Part shown: one piece after another, positions 9,352 to 17,858 of the stretch | Layout: every line of letters begins with the position of its first letter | Position numbering within the stretch: the first letter of the stretch is position 1 | DNA from: Verrucomicrobiales bacterium | Lineage (GTDB): Bacteria; Verrucomicrobiota; Verrucomicrobiia; Verrucomicrobiales; DEV007 | Length of the DNA: 17,998 bases | NCBI GenBank assembly: GCA_007123695.1 | Contig: SLGN01000136.1 | Span: forward strand, 1-17,998 | Direction of reading: 5' to 3' | Translations under genes and position numbers: made by a program | Notes under the pieces: generated by a model | Told to the model about the DNA's origin: nothing | Databases searched by the model: none | Seen by the model: the letters and a program-made list of their open reading frames with translations, nothing else

Positions 9352-11364
9352 TTACGCTTTTTTTGGCGATGAGGCGGCCACGGGTTCCTTCTGGCTGCGC
9401 TCTTCGATCTCTTCCTGCTCGGCTTTGGAAATGCGGGAGACCCGATCTACTGGATGTTTTGTGAGAATGTTCCCTTTGGCTCCCCGTCCTTTAATATCGA
9501 GACTTGCGAACCTAAAGTCGATCTGAAAATTTCGCAAACGCAAATCAGATTTGAGATGAACCCGGACGATGAGGTTGGCATCCTCCTCGCTGGCGTGTTC
9601 CGAGAACCAGAGCACCCTCGTCCCGGCGGTGCCGGCGGTGAGGTCGTAGAGCTTCTCGCGAGTCACCCCCTCGACGCGGAAGCGCTTCACCATGGCTCGC
9701 CCGCCGCGCCCGTCGCGGTAGATCATGTTGTAGATCTTCGGCTCGTCGCGGTTGAAGACGGCGACGTGGAGGACATCCTTCCCCACGAAGACCTTCTCGG
9801 CCACCTTGACGACCCGCATCGTCCCGTCGCGCGAGAAGGCGATGACATCGTCCATGCGCGAGCATTTGCAGACGGCCTCGTCCCGCTTCATCCCGTAGCC
9901 GGCGAAGCCTTCCTTGCGGTTGACGTAGAGGGTGTCGTTGGCCACGACGACCTGCTTCGCGTCGATCCTGCCGAAGGCGGACAGCTCGGTGCGCCGCTCG
10001 CGGCCCTTTCCGTAGCGTTCCTTGATCCCCTCGAACCACTTCACGGTGTAGGCGGTGAGGCGCTTGAGGTTCCTCTTCGTCTCGTCGATCTGCTTCTCCA
10101 GGCCGCGCAGCAGCTCGTCGGCCTTGAAGGAGTCGTACTTGGAGATGCGCTTGATCTTGATCTCGGTGAGACGCACGATGTCCTCGTCGGTGACCTCGCG
10201 CCGGAGCATCGGCAAGTAGGGCCGCAGCCCCGTCCAGATCTCGTCGAGGACCGCCTCCCAAGTCTCGCACTCCTCGATGCGCCGGTAGATGCGCTTCTCG
10301 ATGAAGATCTTCTCGAGGCTGGAGAAATGCCACCGGTCCTCCAGCTCGGCGAGCTTGATCTCCAACTCCTGCCCGAGCAGCGTGCGGGTGCGCTTGGCGC
10401 TGTGGCGCAGGATTTCGGAAACCCCCAGGAAACGGGGCTTGTTGTCCTGGATGACGCAGGCGTTCGGCGAGATGCTGACCTCGCAGTCGGTGAAGGCGTA
10501 GAGGGCCTGCAGGGTCTGGTCGGCGTCGATCCCGGCGGGCAGGTGGACGCGGATCTCGACGTTCTCGGCGGTGCAGTCCTCCAGCTTGGCGACGCGCACC
10601 TTGCCCTGCTCGGTGGCCTTGAGGATCGAGTCGCAGAGGCTCGACGCGGTCGTGCCGAAGGGGATCTCGCGGATGACGAGCTCGCGGGCCTTCACCTTCT
10701 CGATGCGGGCGCGCAGACGCACCCGCCCGCCGCGGAGCCCGTCGTTGTAGTCGCCGGCGTCGGCGATGCCCCCCTGGGGAAAGTCGGGGAAGATCTCGAA
10801 GGGCTCCTTGCGCAGCACCGCGATGCAGGCGTCGATCAGCTCGTTGAAGTTGTGCGGCAGGATCTTGCAGGCGAGGCCCACGGCGATGCCCTCGGCCCCG
10901 TGGGCGAGCACGAGGGGGAACTTCGCCGGCAGGGTCACGGGCTCCTTGTTGCGCCCGTCGTAGCTCGCCGCCCAGAGCGTCGTCTTGGGGTTGAAGAGCA
11001 CCTCGTTGGAAAACTTCGAGAGACGCACCTCGATGTAGCGCGGCGCGGCGGCCGAGTCGCCGGTGAGGATGTTGCCCCAGTTCCCCTGGGTCTCGACGAC
11101 GATCTCCTTCTGCCCCATGTTGACGAGGGCGTCGCCGATGGCCTGGTCCCCATGCGGATGGTACTGCATGGTGTGGCCGATGATGTTGGCCACCTTGTTG
11201 AAGCGGCCGTCGTCCTTTTCCTTGAGGGAATGAAGAATGCGCCGCTGCACCGGCTTGAGCCCGTCGTCGATGTGGGGCACGGCCCGCTCCAGGATGACGT
11301 AGCTGGCGTAGTCGAGGAACCACTCCGAATACATCCCCTTGAGCGGTGTCGCGGTGTCGTCCAT
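9352..11364 (-). CDS. parC: DNA topoisomerase IV subunit A (ParC-type)
   Basis: This 670-aa protein is the DNA-cleaving subunit of a type IIA topoisomerase that, with ParE, decatenates daughter chromosomes. The winged-helix and tower core is intact. YHPHGDQAIGDAL (68-80) matches the quinolone-pocket helix, and the catalytic tyrosine is Y110 in AAAPRYIEVRL. Conserved GLKPVQRRIL lies at 35-44 and AHGAEGIAVGLA at about 154-165. The C-terminal domain is short and lacks an obvious GyrA box, so ParC fits better than GyrA. Gln74 replaces the Ser that corresponds to E. coli GyrA S83. The chosen ATG gives MDDTATPLKGMYSEW, where family likeness begins, 43 bp after parE. The frame is open 34 codons further upstream (Pro/Arg-rich) and would overlap the parE end; this looks like chance. 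The tail ends in SSPKKA. No Shine-Dalgarno is visible. Confidence 0.95.
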   Translation of the reverse strand: MDDTATPLKGMYSEWFLDYASYVILERAVPHIDDGLKPVQRRILHSLKEKDDGRFNKVANIIGHTMQYHPHGDQAIGDALVNMGQKEIVVETQGNWGNILTGDSAAAPRYIEVRLSKFSNEVLFNPKTTLWAASYDGRNKEPVTLPAKFPLVLAHGAEGIAVGLACKILPHNFNELIDACIAVLRKEPFEIFPDFPQGGIADAGDYNDGLRGGRVRLRARIEKVKARELVIREIPFGTTASSLCDSILKATEQGKVRVAKLEDCTAENVEIRVHLPAGIDADQTLQALYAFTDCEVSISPNACVIQDNKPRFLGVSEILRHSAKRTRTLLGQELEIKLAELEDRWHFSSLEKIFIEKRIYRRIEECETWEAVLDEIWTGLRPYLPMLRREVTDEDIVRLTEIKIKRISKYDSFKADELLRGLEKQIDETKRNLKRLTAYTVKWFEGIKERYGKGRERRTELSAFGRIDAKQVVVANDTLYVNRKEGFAGYGMKRDEAVCKCSRMDDVIAFSRDGTMRVVKVAEKVFVGKDVLHVAVFNRDEPKIYNMIYRDGRGGRAMVKRFRVEGVTREKLYDLTAGTAGTRVLWFSEHASEEDANLIVRVHLKSDLRLRNFQIDFRFASLDIKGRGAKGNILTKHPVDRVSRISKAEQEEIEERSQKEPVAASSPKKA

Positions 11365-11407
11365 GCGGAAAAATGGCGGTGGCCCCGTCCTCGCGGGGCG
11401 GGGTGGT

Positions 11408-13300
11408 TCAGGCGGCGGCCGAGGCCTCGCCGATCTCGGCGCGTTCCTCGGTCTCTTCCTCGACAATGTCGGCCTCGACCTTGAGGTTCTTGATGATGAA
11501 ATCCTGGCGCTGGGGCGTGTTCTTGCCCATGTAGAAGTCGAGCAGGTCCTGGATCGTCTTGGGGCGCGGCGGCATCTCGACGGGGGCTAGGCGGATGTCG
11601 GGCCCGATGAAATGCCGGAACTCGTCGGGCGAGATCTCGCCGAGGCCCTTGAAGCGGGTGATCTCCGGGTTGCGCACCTCGGCGAGGGCACGCTGGCGCT
11701 CCTCCTCGGTGTAGCAGTAGCGGGTCTCCTGCTTGTTGCGCACGCGGAAGAGCGGCGTCTCGAGGATGAAGAGATGCCCCTCGCGGATGAGGTCGGGGAA
11801 GAACTGCAGGAAGAAGGTGATCGTGAGCAGGCGGATGTGCATGCCGTCGACGTCGGCGTCGGTGGCGAGCACGACCCGGTTGTAGCGCAGCCCATCGACC
11901 CCGTCCTCGACCCCGAGGGCGGCTTGGAGCAGATTGAACTCCTCGTTCTGGTAGACGATCTTGCGCGTCATGCCGTAGGAGTTGAGCGGCTTGCCCCGCA
12001 GGGAGAAGACCGCCTGGGTATCGACGTCGCGCGACTTCGTGATCGAGCCGCTCGCCGAGTCCCCCTCGGTGATGAAGAGGGTGGACTGCTCGCGCAGCTT
12101 GTGGTTGGTATTGTAGTGGGCCCGGCAGTCGCGCAGCTTCTTGTTGTGCAGCTTCGTCTGCTTGGACCTCTCCTTGGCCAGTTTCTTGATGCCCTTGAGC
12201 TCCTTGCGCTCGTGCTCGGATCGCTGGATCTTCTCGAGCATGCCTTCGGCGACGCCCTTGCTGCGGTGGAGATGGTTGTCGAGATGCAGGCCGAGAAAGT
12301 TCCCGACGAAGGTGCGCACCGTATCGCCGCCGGGGGCCATCTGGGTGGAGCCGAGCTTGGTCTTGGTCTGCGACTCGAAGACGGGATCCTCCACCCGCAC
12401 GCTGATGGCCGCGACGATGCCCGAGCGCACGTCGGCGGCTTCGAACTGCTTTTTGTAGTAGTTTCGCACCGTGTTGACGACCGCCTCGCGGAAGGCGGCG
12501 AGGTGGGTGCCGCCCATGGTGGTGTGCTGGCCGTTGACGAAGCTGTAGTACTCCTCGCCCGACTGATCGGTGTGGGTGAAGGCCACGTCGATGTCGTGGT
12601 CGGAGAGGTGGACGATGGGATAGAGCGGGGTCTCGCGCCCGGCGAGGTTCTCCTCCAGCAGGTCGAGGAGGCCGTTCTTCGATTTGAACTTGGTCCCGTT
12701 GAGCGTCAGCGTCAGCCCGGTATTGAGATAGGCGTAGTTGCGCAGCATCGCCTCGACCGTCTCGAGGTTCCACGCGTAGGGTCCGAAGATCTCGGCATCG
12801 GGCTCGAAGGCCACGACGGTGCCGCGGGGCTCGTGGCTCTTGTCGGGCTTCTTCATCTCCGCGACGACAAGCCCCTGGGAGAATTCGATGGCCATCGTCT
12901 TGTTCTCGCGGAAGGACTGGATCTCGAAGAAGGAGGAAAGGAAGTTCGCCGCCTTGATCCCGACGCCGTTGAGACCGACGGACTTCTTGAAGGCCTCGCT
13001 GTCGTACTTCGCCCCGGTGTTGATGACCGAGGCGCAGTCCTTGAGCTTGCCGAGGGGAATGCCGCGCCCGTAGTCGCGCACGCGGACGAAGCGGTCCTCG
13101 ATCTCGATGTCGATCTGCCGCCCGTTGCCCATCACGTGCTCGTCGATCGCGTTGTCGACGACTTCCTTCAGCAGGATGTAGATGCCGTCGTCGGGCGAGG
13201 AGCCGTCGCCCAGCTTGCCGATGTACATGCCCGGGCGCAGGCGGATGTGCTCGCGGGGCTCGAGGGAACGGATGTGGTCTTCGTTGTAGTCGGCGGCCAT
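11408..13300 (-). CDS. parE: DNA topoisomerase IV subunit B (ParE/GyrB-type)
   Basis: This 630-aa protein is the ATPase subunit that drives strand passage together with ParC. The GHKL ATP site has E46 and N50 ([10 protein letters not shown]), DYGRGIP (76-82) and GLNGVG (109-114). The transducer lysine lies in QTKTKLGS (about 311-318). The TOPRIM domain shows EGDSASGS (412-419, E412) and [10 protein letters not shown] (481-490), which bind the catalytic magnesium ions. EGDSASGS rather than GyrB's EGDSAGGS, the length, and the directly following parC support topoisomerase IV rather than gyrase. GLNGVG differs from the usual GLHGVG of GyrB; I recall the same variant in Bacteroidetes enzymes. The ATG follows a promoter with a leader of about 20 nt and no Shine-Dalgarno. 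parC begins 43 bp downstream. Confidence 0.95.
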   Translation of the reverse strand: MAADYNEDHIRSLEPREHIRLRPGMYIGKLGDGSSPDDGIYILLKEVVDNAIDEHVMGNGRQIDIEIEDRFVRVRDYGRGIPLGKLKDCASVINTGAKYDSEAFKKSVGLNGVGIKAANFLSSFFEIQSFRENKTMAIEFSQGLVVAEMKKPDKSHEPRGTVVAFEPDAEIFGPYAWNLETVEAMLRNYAYLNTGLTLTLNGTKFKSKNGLLDLLEENLAGRETPLYPIVHLSDHDIDVAFTHTDQSGEEYYSFVNGQHTTMGGTHLAAFREAVVNTVRNYYKKQFEAADVRSGIVAAISVRVEDPVFESQTKTKLGSTQMAPGGDTVRTFVGNFLGLHLDNHLHRSKGVAEGMLEKIQRSEHERKELKGIKKLAKERSKQTKLHNKKLRDCRAHYNTNHKLREQSTLFITEGDSASGSITKSRDVDTQAVFSLRGKPLNSYGMTRKIVYQNEEFNLLQAALGVEDGVDGLRYNRVVLATDADVDGMHIRLLTITFFLQFFPDLIREGHLFILETPLFRVRNKQETRYCYTEEERQRALAEVRNPEITRFKGLGEISPDEFRHFIGPDIRLAPVEMPPRPKTIQDLLDFYMGKNTPQRQDFIIKNLKVEADIVEEETEERAEIGEASAAA

Positions 13301-13325
13301 TCAGACAAACGGTCGGAATGGCGAT

Positions 13326-13354
13326 AGTATTTAAGAGATCTGAAATAATTTCAA
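13326..13354 (-). promoter_or_regulatory. sigma70-type promoter of parE
   Basis: On the minus strand TTGAAA (13354-13349) is separated by exactly 17 bp from AATACT (13331-13326, 4 of 6). It is embedded in an AT-rich patch (about 13320-13410) that contrasts with the GC-rich surroundings. The predicted transcript would start near 13319, about 19 nt before the parE ATG, with no Shine-Dalgarno in the leader. Confidence 0.55.
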
Positions 13355-13439
13355 CCCTTCTTTGTAAATTTTCGCAATTTCGCGCCGGATCATAATTTCG
13401 GCTAGTTCGGCGGAGGTTCTGGAGCCACTGCCATCGGCG

Positions 13440-13473
13440 CAAAAACAAGAGGGGTCCATCCCTTGGATCGACC
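13440..13473 (-). terminator. probable terminator of the 790-aa ATPase gene
   Basis: On the minus strand GGTCGATCC, loop AAG, GGATGGACC (13473-13453) forms a 9-position stem with one mismatch. It is followed by CCTCTTGTTTTTG, a T-rich tail at about 13452-13440. It sits about 60 bp after the ATPase stop codon and upstream of the parE promoter, which argues that the ATPase gene and parE are separate transcription units. Confidence 0.45.
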
Positions 13474-13532
13474 GGTCCTGAGGCGGCGGTTTCCAGCGGA
13501 TCCGCCCCGGGGGCGCCCAATTCGCCAAAGAA

Positions 13533-15905
13533 TCACAGGGGTTGGACGATGCGGCGCCACAGAGGATCGAGCCGCAGGATGGCGAACTGGCACGCCTTTT
13601 CCCCGTCGGCCCCGCTCTCGTGTTCCCGCAGGGTCCGCTCGGTCGCAAGGACCATGGCGAGCTCGCGGTCGTTCATCTCGATGATGTCGACGCGGGCGCG
13701 GACCACGGCCGGACTGTAGCCGAAACCCGCAAAAAGGGCGGGGTCGAAGGGCTCGGAGGGATGCGAGAAGCCCACGATCTTCTCCTGCCGGTTCGAGGCG
13801 AGCGACTGCTGCAAGAGGTTGTTCCAGAAATAGGCGTTGCGCGGCGATTCGAACCCCACCACCACGGAATGCCCGTGCCCGTTCCAGCGCAGACAGGCGC
13901 TGCGGCTGCTCGGGTAGCGTTCTTCCTTTTGCGCGAGGGCCGGGTGCCGCGAGCCGACCGCGCCGACGAATTTCGCAAGCCGTTCCAAGTCGAGGACGAG
14001 TCCGGGTCCGGAGAGCAGCTCGTCCTCGCGTTCCGCGACGGCGCGTTCGAAGGAAGCCCGGTTCAAGGGCGCCCCCGCCCCGCCGAAGGGCGTGGCACGG
14101 GGTGGATCGGGCGTGAATCCCGTGAAGAACGAGCGTGGCGGCTCGTTGGCCTTCCGCGCGGAATCGGGCGAAGAAGGAGCTGGAACCGGGTCTTGAGCGG
14201 ACGCCTCAACAACAGGCTCGGGCTCGAATTTGGATTCGGTTTCTGGGGCGGGCGCGGGCATCGCCGACTCGGCGGCAGCGGGACCGACCTGCGCACCCTC
14301 GGCATCAAACCCGGCGACTTTCTTCGCGGCGCCGGTCGTCGCCAAATCCAGCGGACGCTCCGGGGCCTCGCTCACGACCGTCTTTCCGCTGCCGCGGATG
14401 TCGTTGATGATCGAATCGATCGCGGCGAGATCGCTTTCCAAGGATCGGGGCTCCGCCTTGGGCGGTGGAGGTGGCGGCGAGGCAGTGACCGGAGCCGGGC
14501 GCGGCTCTGGTTCCGGAGCGGGATCCGCTGCAGGAGCGGGATCTGGAGCAGGCTTCGTAGCGGCTGGGGTCGGAGGGGTGCTGAAACGCCAGCCTTCCGG
14601 AAGCGGCGGCGGGATCGGCGAAGACACCGCCCGCGGCGTCACGCGATCCTCCCCGCGCGGAAGCGCGTCGAAGCCCGAGAAATCCTCGGCGGTCGCCGTC
14701 CACGCCACCGGCTCGAACGGATCCGGCTCCGCACCCTCTCGTCGTCCGAACGGCTTGGCTGCCTCCTCGCGCCAGAGTTCCGCCGCCTCCCGAAGCACGC
14801 GGCGCGGCGTGAGCGGCTCGTCGGCCTCGCTCCAATGCCGTTTCTCGGCGAGCCGGCCGGCGAAGTCCGCCGCCTCGGATTCGGGTAGCCGCAGCCGCCC
14901 GAGGCGACGGCGTACCAGTTCCGTCGCCGTCTCCGCCGCGATCGGATGGAGACGCACCGTCTCGATGTCGAGCCGGTCAATCCAAGCCTGCGGCAGGCGT
15001 GCCGCGAAGGCCGATTCCCAGAGATCGTCGTTGACGCAGAGCAGCACGACGCTGCGTGGAACCCTTTCGCGGATGCCGGTGGCGATCTCGGCCACCTCCA
15101 TCCCGGCCGCATCGGAACGATGGAAGCCATCGAGACCGTCGGCAACGGCGAGGACCGGACGCAGATCGGTGGCGATGCGCAGCAGTTGCAGAAGCCGCTC
15201 CCGGGCCTCCCCGTTGGAGAGCCCGCGCAGCCGGTCGAGCGCTCCCTCCTCGCGCAGGTTCAAGTCCACGAAGAGCCGGGTCCAAAAAGCCAGCTCCGAG
15301 GGGCCCAAACCGAGCCGGCGCGAGAAGCCGGGGTCGGCGCACTTCACCAGGTCGGAGGCCCGCTTATCGACCCAGCCGAGAATGCGCGAATCCGAATCGC
15401 GCGAGAACAGCGTCGCGAATTCGGACTGGAGCCGCATCGGCTCCTCTGGGCAGTCGCGCGGATTCATCGACCCGCAGGCGAGCGTCTCAAGCACGAGGCG
15501 CGAGAGGAAGAATCGGGAAACCTCGTCGAGCAGACCGAAAGCCGCCACTCCTGCTCCCATGCCGGCAGGAGAGAACTGGCGCAGCACCGAGGCGAGGGCG
15601 ACCGGCCAAGTTGCCGGACGCGATCTGTCGAAGGGCAGGGCCAGAGACGACGCCGTGCCCGCCAGACCCTCGCGGATCCGGGCCACGAGATGGGTTTTGC
15701 CAAAGCCCGATCCTGTCGCCGCGACGAGAAAAATGCGCCCGAGCGCCACCAGCGCGTCAGGCGGATTCCGAGGCCGAGCCAGACTCTCGACCGCCGCCGA
15801 AATCCTTTCGAAGGCCTCGCGGTGGATCCCCTCGACCCCCGGCAGCGCGTCGGGCTGATCCACGAAGATGTCGTCCAAAAAGGGATTGTCGGCTGTCGGA
15901 TCCAT
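13533..15905 (-). CDS. AAA+/ORC-like ATPase with Pro-rich linker and unknown C-terminal domain
   Basis: I do not recognise this 790-aa protein as a named family. Residues about 20-385 look like an AAA+ or STAND ATPase. The P-loop is ATGSGFGKTHL (63-73), resembling DnaA and Cdc6/ORC loops but with Thr in place of the first Gly. Walker B is VLAVADGLD (251-259), a sensor-1 Asn lies in LLCVNDDLW (about N292), and Arg-rich helices follow at 330-338. Residues about 395-600 are a low-complexity Pro/Ala/Glu linker (DPAPAADPAPEPEPRPAP). Residues about 615-790 form a globular C-terminal domain with CLRWNGHGHSVVVGFESPRN (671-690) and YFWNNLLQQSL (692-702) and no motif I can name. No membrane segment or signal peptide is present. 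It is monocistronic, with its own AT-rich promoter region and a probable terminator. A role in coupling ATP-driven conformational change to a partner bound by the tail is only a guess. Confidence 0.8.
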   Translation of the reverse strand: MDPTADNPFLDDIFVDQPDALPGVEGIHREAFERISAAVESLARPRNPPDALVALGRIFLVAATGSGFGKTHLVARIREGLAGTASSLALPFDRSRPATWPVALASVLRQFSPAGMGAGVAAFGLLDEVSRFFLSRLVLETLACGSMNPRDCPEEPMRLQSEFATLFSRDSDSRILGWVDKRASDLVKCADPGFSRRLGLGPSELAFWTRLFVDLNLREEGALDRLRGLSNGEARERLLQLLRIATDLRPVLAVADGLDGFHRSDAAGMEVAEIATGIRERVPRSVVLLCVNDDLWESAFAARLPQAWIDRLDIETVRLHPIAAETATELVRRRLGRLRLPESEAADFAGRLAEKRHWSEADEPLTPRRVLREAAELWREEAAKPFGRREGAEPDPFEPVAWTATAEDFSGFDALPRGEDRVTPRAVSSPIPPPLPEGWRFSTPPTPAATKPAPDPAPAADPAPEPEPRPAPVTASPPPPPPKAEPRSLESDLAAIDSIINDIRGSGKTVVSEAPERPLDLATTGAAKKVAGFDAEGAQVGPAAAESAMPAPAPETESKFEPEPVVEASAQDPVPAPSSPDSARKANEPPRSFFTGFTPDPPRATPFGGAGAPLNRASFERAVAEREDELLSGPGLVLDLERLAKFVGAVGSRHPALAQKEERYPSSRSACLRWNGHGHSVVVGFESPRNAYFWNNLLQQSLASNRQEKIVGFSHPSEPFDPALFAGFGYSPAVVRARVDIIEMNDRELAMVLATERTLREHESGADGEKACQFAILRLDPLWRRIVQPL

Positions 15906-15941
15906 GTGGCGCTCGCAGTTCGGAACCTGCGTCGAGCAAAT

Positions 15942-15985
15942 CGCAAAGTTGCGTCAAATTTTCATGCAAAAGTTTTAATTTTGCA
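15942..15985. promoter_or_regulatory. paired inverted repeats, candidate operators
   Basis: TGCAAAA (15965-15971) and TTTTGCA (15979-15985) form a perfect 7-7-7 inverted repeat that coincides with the candidate -35 and spacer of the ATPase promoter. A second one, CGCAA-AG-TTGCG (15942-15953), lies just downstream of its -10. The shared GCAA/TTGC half-site core suggests one dimeric repressor binding twice. This is inference from symmetry and position. Confidence 0.35.
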
Positions 15986-15986
15986 A
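15958..15986 (-). promoter_or_regulatory. candidate promoter of the 790-aa ATPase gene
   Basis: On the minus strand TTGCAA (15986-15981), a 17-bp spacer and GAAAAT (15963-15958, 4 of 6) fit a sigma70 promoter. It would give a leader of about 45-50 nt. A TATACT (15994-15989) and a perfect TTGACA (16032-16027) lie further upstream on the same strand but are not correctly spaced to each other, so the real start could differ. Confidence 0.35.
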
Positions 15987-16050
15987 CAAGTATATTTACC
16001 AGATACGAACTCCCGCTTTCCGGGTCTGTCAAGAGCCCAAAGGGTGCCGG

Positions 16051-16111
16051 AGCGGATCTCCCGCCTGCGGGCGAAAGAGGGATCCGCTGGCGGCCCGGGC
16101 GCGATCCGGGC
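16051..16111 (+). ncRNA. structured 5' leader element of the MFS gene (candidate)
   Basis: Two adjacent stem-loops can form. The first is AGCGGATC (16051-16058) with GATCCGCT (16081-16088), enclosing CCCGC-CT-GCGGG (16060-16071). The second is GCCCGG (16093-16098) with CCGGGC (16106-16111), loop GCGCGAT. They lie 126-186 nt before the transporter ATG and well after the AT-rich promoter region. No plus-strand gene precedes them, so they are not a terminator of an upstream gene. I cannot match them to a known riboswitch class. Confidence 0.3.
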
Positions 16112-16236
16112 GGCGGCTACCGCGATTTTCTCGGCTTTTCTTCTTGTGGAACCGTCCCGGTTTGTTAAGAAAACGCCTCGTTTTCCTGTCGGCTTCCGGT
16201 GCCGGCGGGGAATTCCGAACCATCTCCCACTTCCCC

Positions 16237-17832
16237 ATGAGCGACAAAAAACCCTCCATGGCCCTGTTCTGGGGCTGCTTCATCGCCCTCGTCACGACCT
16301 CCTTCGCCTTCATCACGCGGACCTTCATGGTCAACGACCCGACCCTATGGCCGTCCGACTTCGGCCTCGACGCCGTCAAGGGCCAGGAACTCTTCGGCGC
16401 CGGGATCTGGCCCTTCGCCATTTCGATCATCCTCTTCAGCCTCGTCATCGACAAGATCGGCTACCGCGCCGCGATGGTCTTCAGCTTCGTCTGCTACGCC
16501 CTCTACGCCGGCTTCGCCCTCGCCGCCTACGGCACAGTCAAGGCCGCCGGTCTCGAAGGCGACGCCCTCCTCGCCGCGCAGGCTTCCGCCTACAACAAGC
16601 TCTATCTCGGCTCGGTCATCCTCGGGCTCGGCAACGGCACCGTCGAGGCGTTCATCAACCCCGTCGTCGCCACCATGTTCAACCGGGAGAAGACGAAATG
16701 GCTCAACATCCTGCACGCCGGCTGGCCGGGCGGGCTCGTCCTCGGCGGTCTCCTCACCATCCTCCTCGGGGACAAGGCGGCGCAAGACTGGCGCATCCTC
16801 ATCTACATCATCGCCATCCCGGCGATCGTCTACCTACTCATGCTCATCACGGCAAAGTTCCCCGTCAACGAGCGCGAAGCCGCCGGGGTCTCCTACCGCG
16901 AGATGCTCGCCGAATTCGGCGCCGTCGGCGCCGCCATCGCCTTCGGCCTCATGTTCCGCCAGCTCGGGATGGTCTTCGGCTGGCCCGGCTGGCTCTGGGT
17001 CGCCCTTGCCGCCGTCTCCGTCGTCGCCTACGGCGTCTATTGCAAGTCGCTCGGTCGTCCGCTCATGATCTTCATGTGCCTCATCATGATCCCGCTCGCG
17101 ACCACCGAGATCGGGACCGACGGCGCCATCACCGGCATCATGGAGGAGCCCATGAAGGCCGTCGGCCAGAACCCCCTCTGGGTACTCATCTACACCTCCG
17201 CCATCATGATGGTGCTGCGCTTCTTTGCCGGCCCCATCGTCCACGCCCTGCAGCCGCTCGGCCTTCTCGCCGTCTCGGCCATCCTCGCCATCGCCGGCCT
17301 CTTCTGGCTCTCCACCGTGCAAGGGCTTGTCGTCATCTTCGCCGCCGCGACCCTCTACGGATTCGGCAAGACCTTCTTCTGGCCCACCACCCTCGGCGTC
17401 GTCGCCGAACAGACCCCCAAGGGCGGCGCCCTCACCCTCAACGCCATTTCCGGCATCGGCATGCTCGCCGTCGGCATCCTCGGCGCCCCCGTCATCGGCA
17501 AGATGGTGGAGTCCGGCGCCGTCGCCTCCGTCACCAAGGTCACCGAAGCCGACGTCGTCGGCAAGGACACCTACTTCCTCGGCGACTACGAGAAGATCGA
17601 CGCCAAGAAGGTCGCCGCGTTGCCGGACGAAGAGCGGGCAGTCGTCGAGGAGGCGGCGCTCAAGGGCAAGCAGATCTCGCTGCGCTCCATCTCGGTCTTC
17701 CCCGTCTTCATGCTGCTCGCCTACATCGGCCTCATCGTCTACTTCCGGTCCAAGGGCGGCTACAAGCCCATCCACCTCGGACAGGACGACGAGAAATTCA
17801 CCGGCGGACTCGAGGGCCCCGCCGAACTCTGA
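16237..17832 (+). CDS. MFS transporter
   Basis: This 531-aa protein is a major facilitator superfamily permease of the inner membrane. About twelve hydrophobic helices are visible, for example 9-27, 55-71, 78-98, 121-147, 160-178, 187-206, 226-243, 250-268, 275-290, 314-333, 340-385, 398-420 and 484-503. A motif-A-like loop between helices 2 and 3 reads IDKIGYRAAM (71-80). A long charged extramembrane loop (about 422-483) precedes the last helix, and a short hydrophilic tail follows. The substrate cannot be read from the sequence; a sugar or other organic solute is a guess. The ATG at 16237 precedes helix 1 directly (MSDKKPSMALFWG). Earlier in-frame codons are open but non-family. No Shine-Dalgarno is present. 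Codon use is strongly C-ending, even more than its neighbours, which may mean high expression. It is monocistronic, behind a structured leader and before two GC hairpins. Confidence 0.9.
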   Translation: MSDKKPSMALFWGCFIALVTTSFAFITRTFMVNDPTLWPSDFGLDAVKGQELFGAGIWPFAISIILFSLVIDKIGYRAAMVFSFVCYALYAGFALAAYGTVKAAGLEGDALLAAQASAYNKLYLGSVILGLGNGTVEAFINPVVATMFNREKTKWLNILHAGWPGGLVLGGLLTILLGDKAAQDWRILIYIIAIPAIVYLLMLITAKFPVNEREAAGVSYREMLAEFGAVGAAIAFGLMFRQLGMVFGWPGWLWVALAAVSVVAYGVYCKSLGRPLMIFMCLIMIPLATTEIGTDGAITGIMEEPMKAVGQNPLWVLIYTSAIMMVLRFFAGPIVHALQPLGLLAVSAILAIAGLFWLSTVQGLVVIFAAATLYGFGKTFFWPTTLGVVAEQTPKGGALTLNAISGIGMLAVGILGAPVIGKMVESGAVASVTKVTEADVVGKDTYFLGDYEKIDAKKVAALPDEERAVVEEAALKGKQISLRSISVFPVFMLLAYIGLIVYFRSKGGYKPIHLGQDDEKFTGGLEGPAEL

Positions 17833-17858
17833 TCGAGCGACGGCAGACTCCCGCACGA

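Larger units (their letters stand above)
15906..16236. promoter_or_regulatory. divergent intergenic region, ATPase / MFS transporter
   Basis: This 331-bp gap has two parts. The half near the ATPase gene (about 15935-16010) is markedly AT-rich and carries promoter-like hexamers and inverted repeats. The half near the transporter (about 16045-16236) is GC-rich and carries two stem-loops at 16051-16111. Toward the transporter the best promoter guess is TTCTTG...GTTAAG around 16140-16174, which is poor. No coding frame is convincing. Confidence 0.5.

Noticed and set aside
11365..11466. A 34-residue Pro/Arg-rich N-terminal extension of ParC
   Set aside because: It overlaps the parE 3' end out of frame and has no family likeness; the ATG at 11364 matches the conserved start.
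13331..13648. Small minus-strand frame ending in an amphipathic-looking peptide (EIMIRREIAKIYKEG...) upstream of parE
   Set aside because: It overlaps the ATPase gene end, the probable terminator and the parE promoter; the helix-like end comes from AT-rich promoter DNA. A short leader peptide cannot be fully excluded.
14386..14400. Second Walker A-like word GSGKTV (residues 505-510) in the ATPase linker
   Set aside because: It lacks the leading Gly/Ala at the right spacing and lies in low-complexity linker sequence with no Walker B after it.
15757..16032. Minus-strand frame starting MTDPESGSSYLVNILVAKLKLL across the ATPase promoter
   Set aside because: Most of it is an alternate frame of the 790-aa ATPase gene and the start lies in the AT-rich regulatory region.
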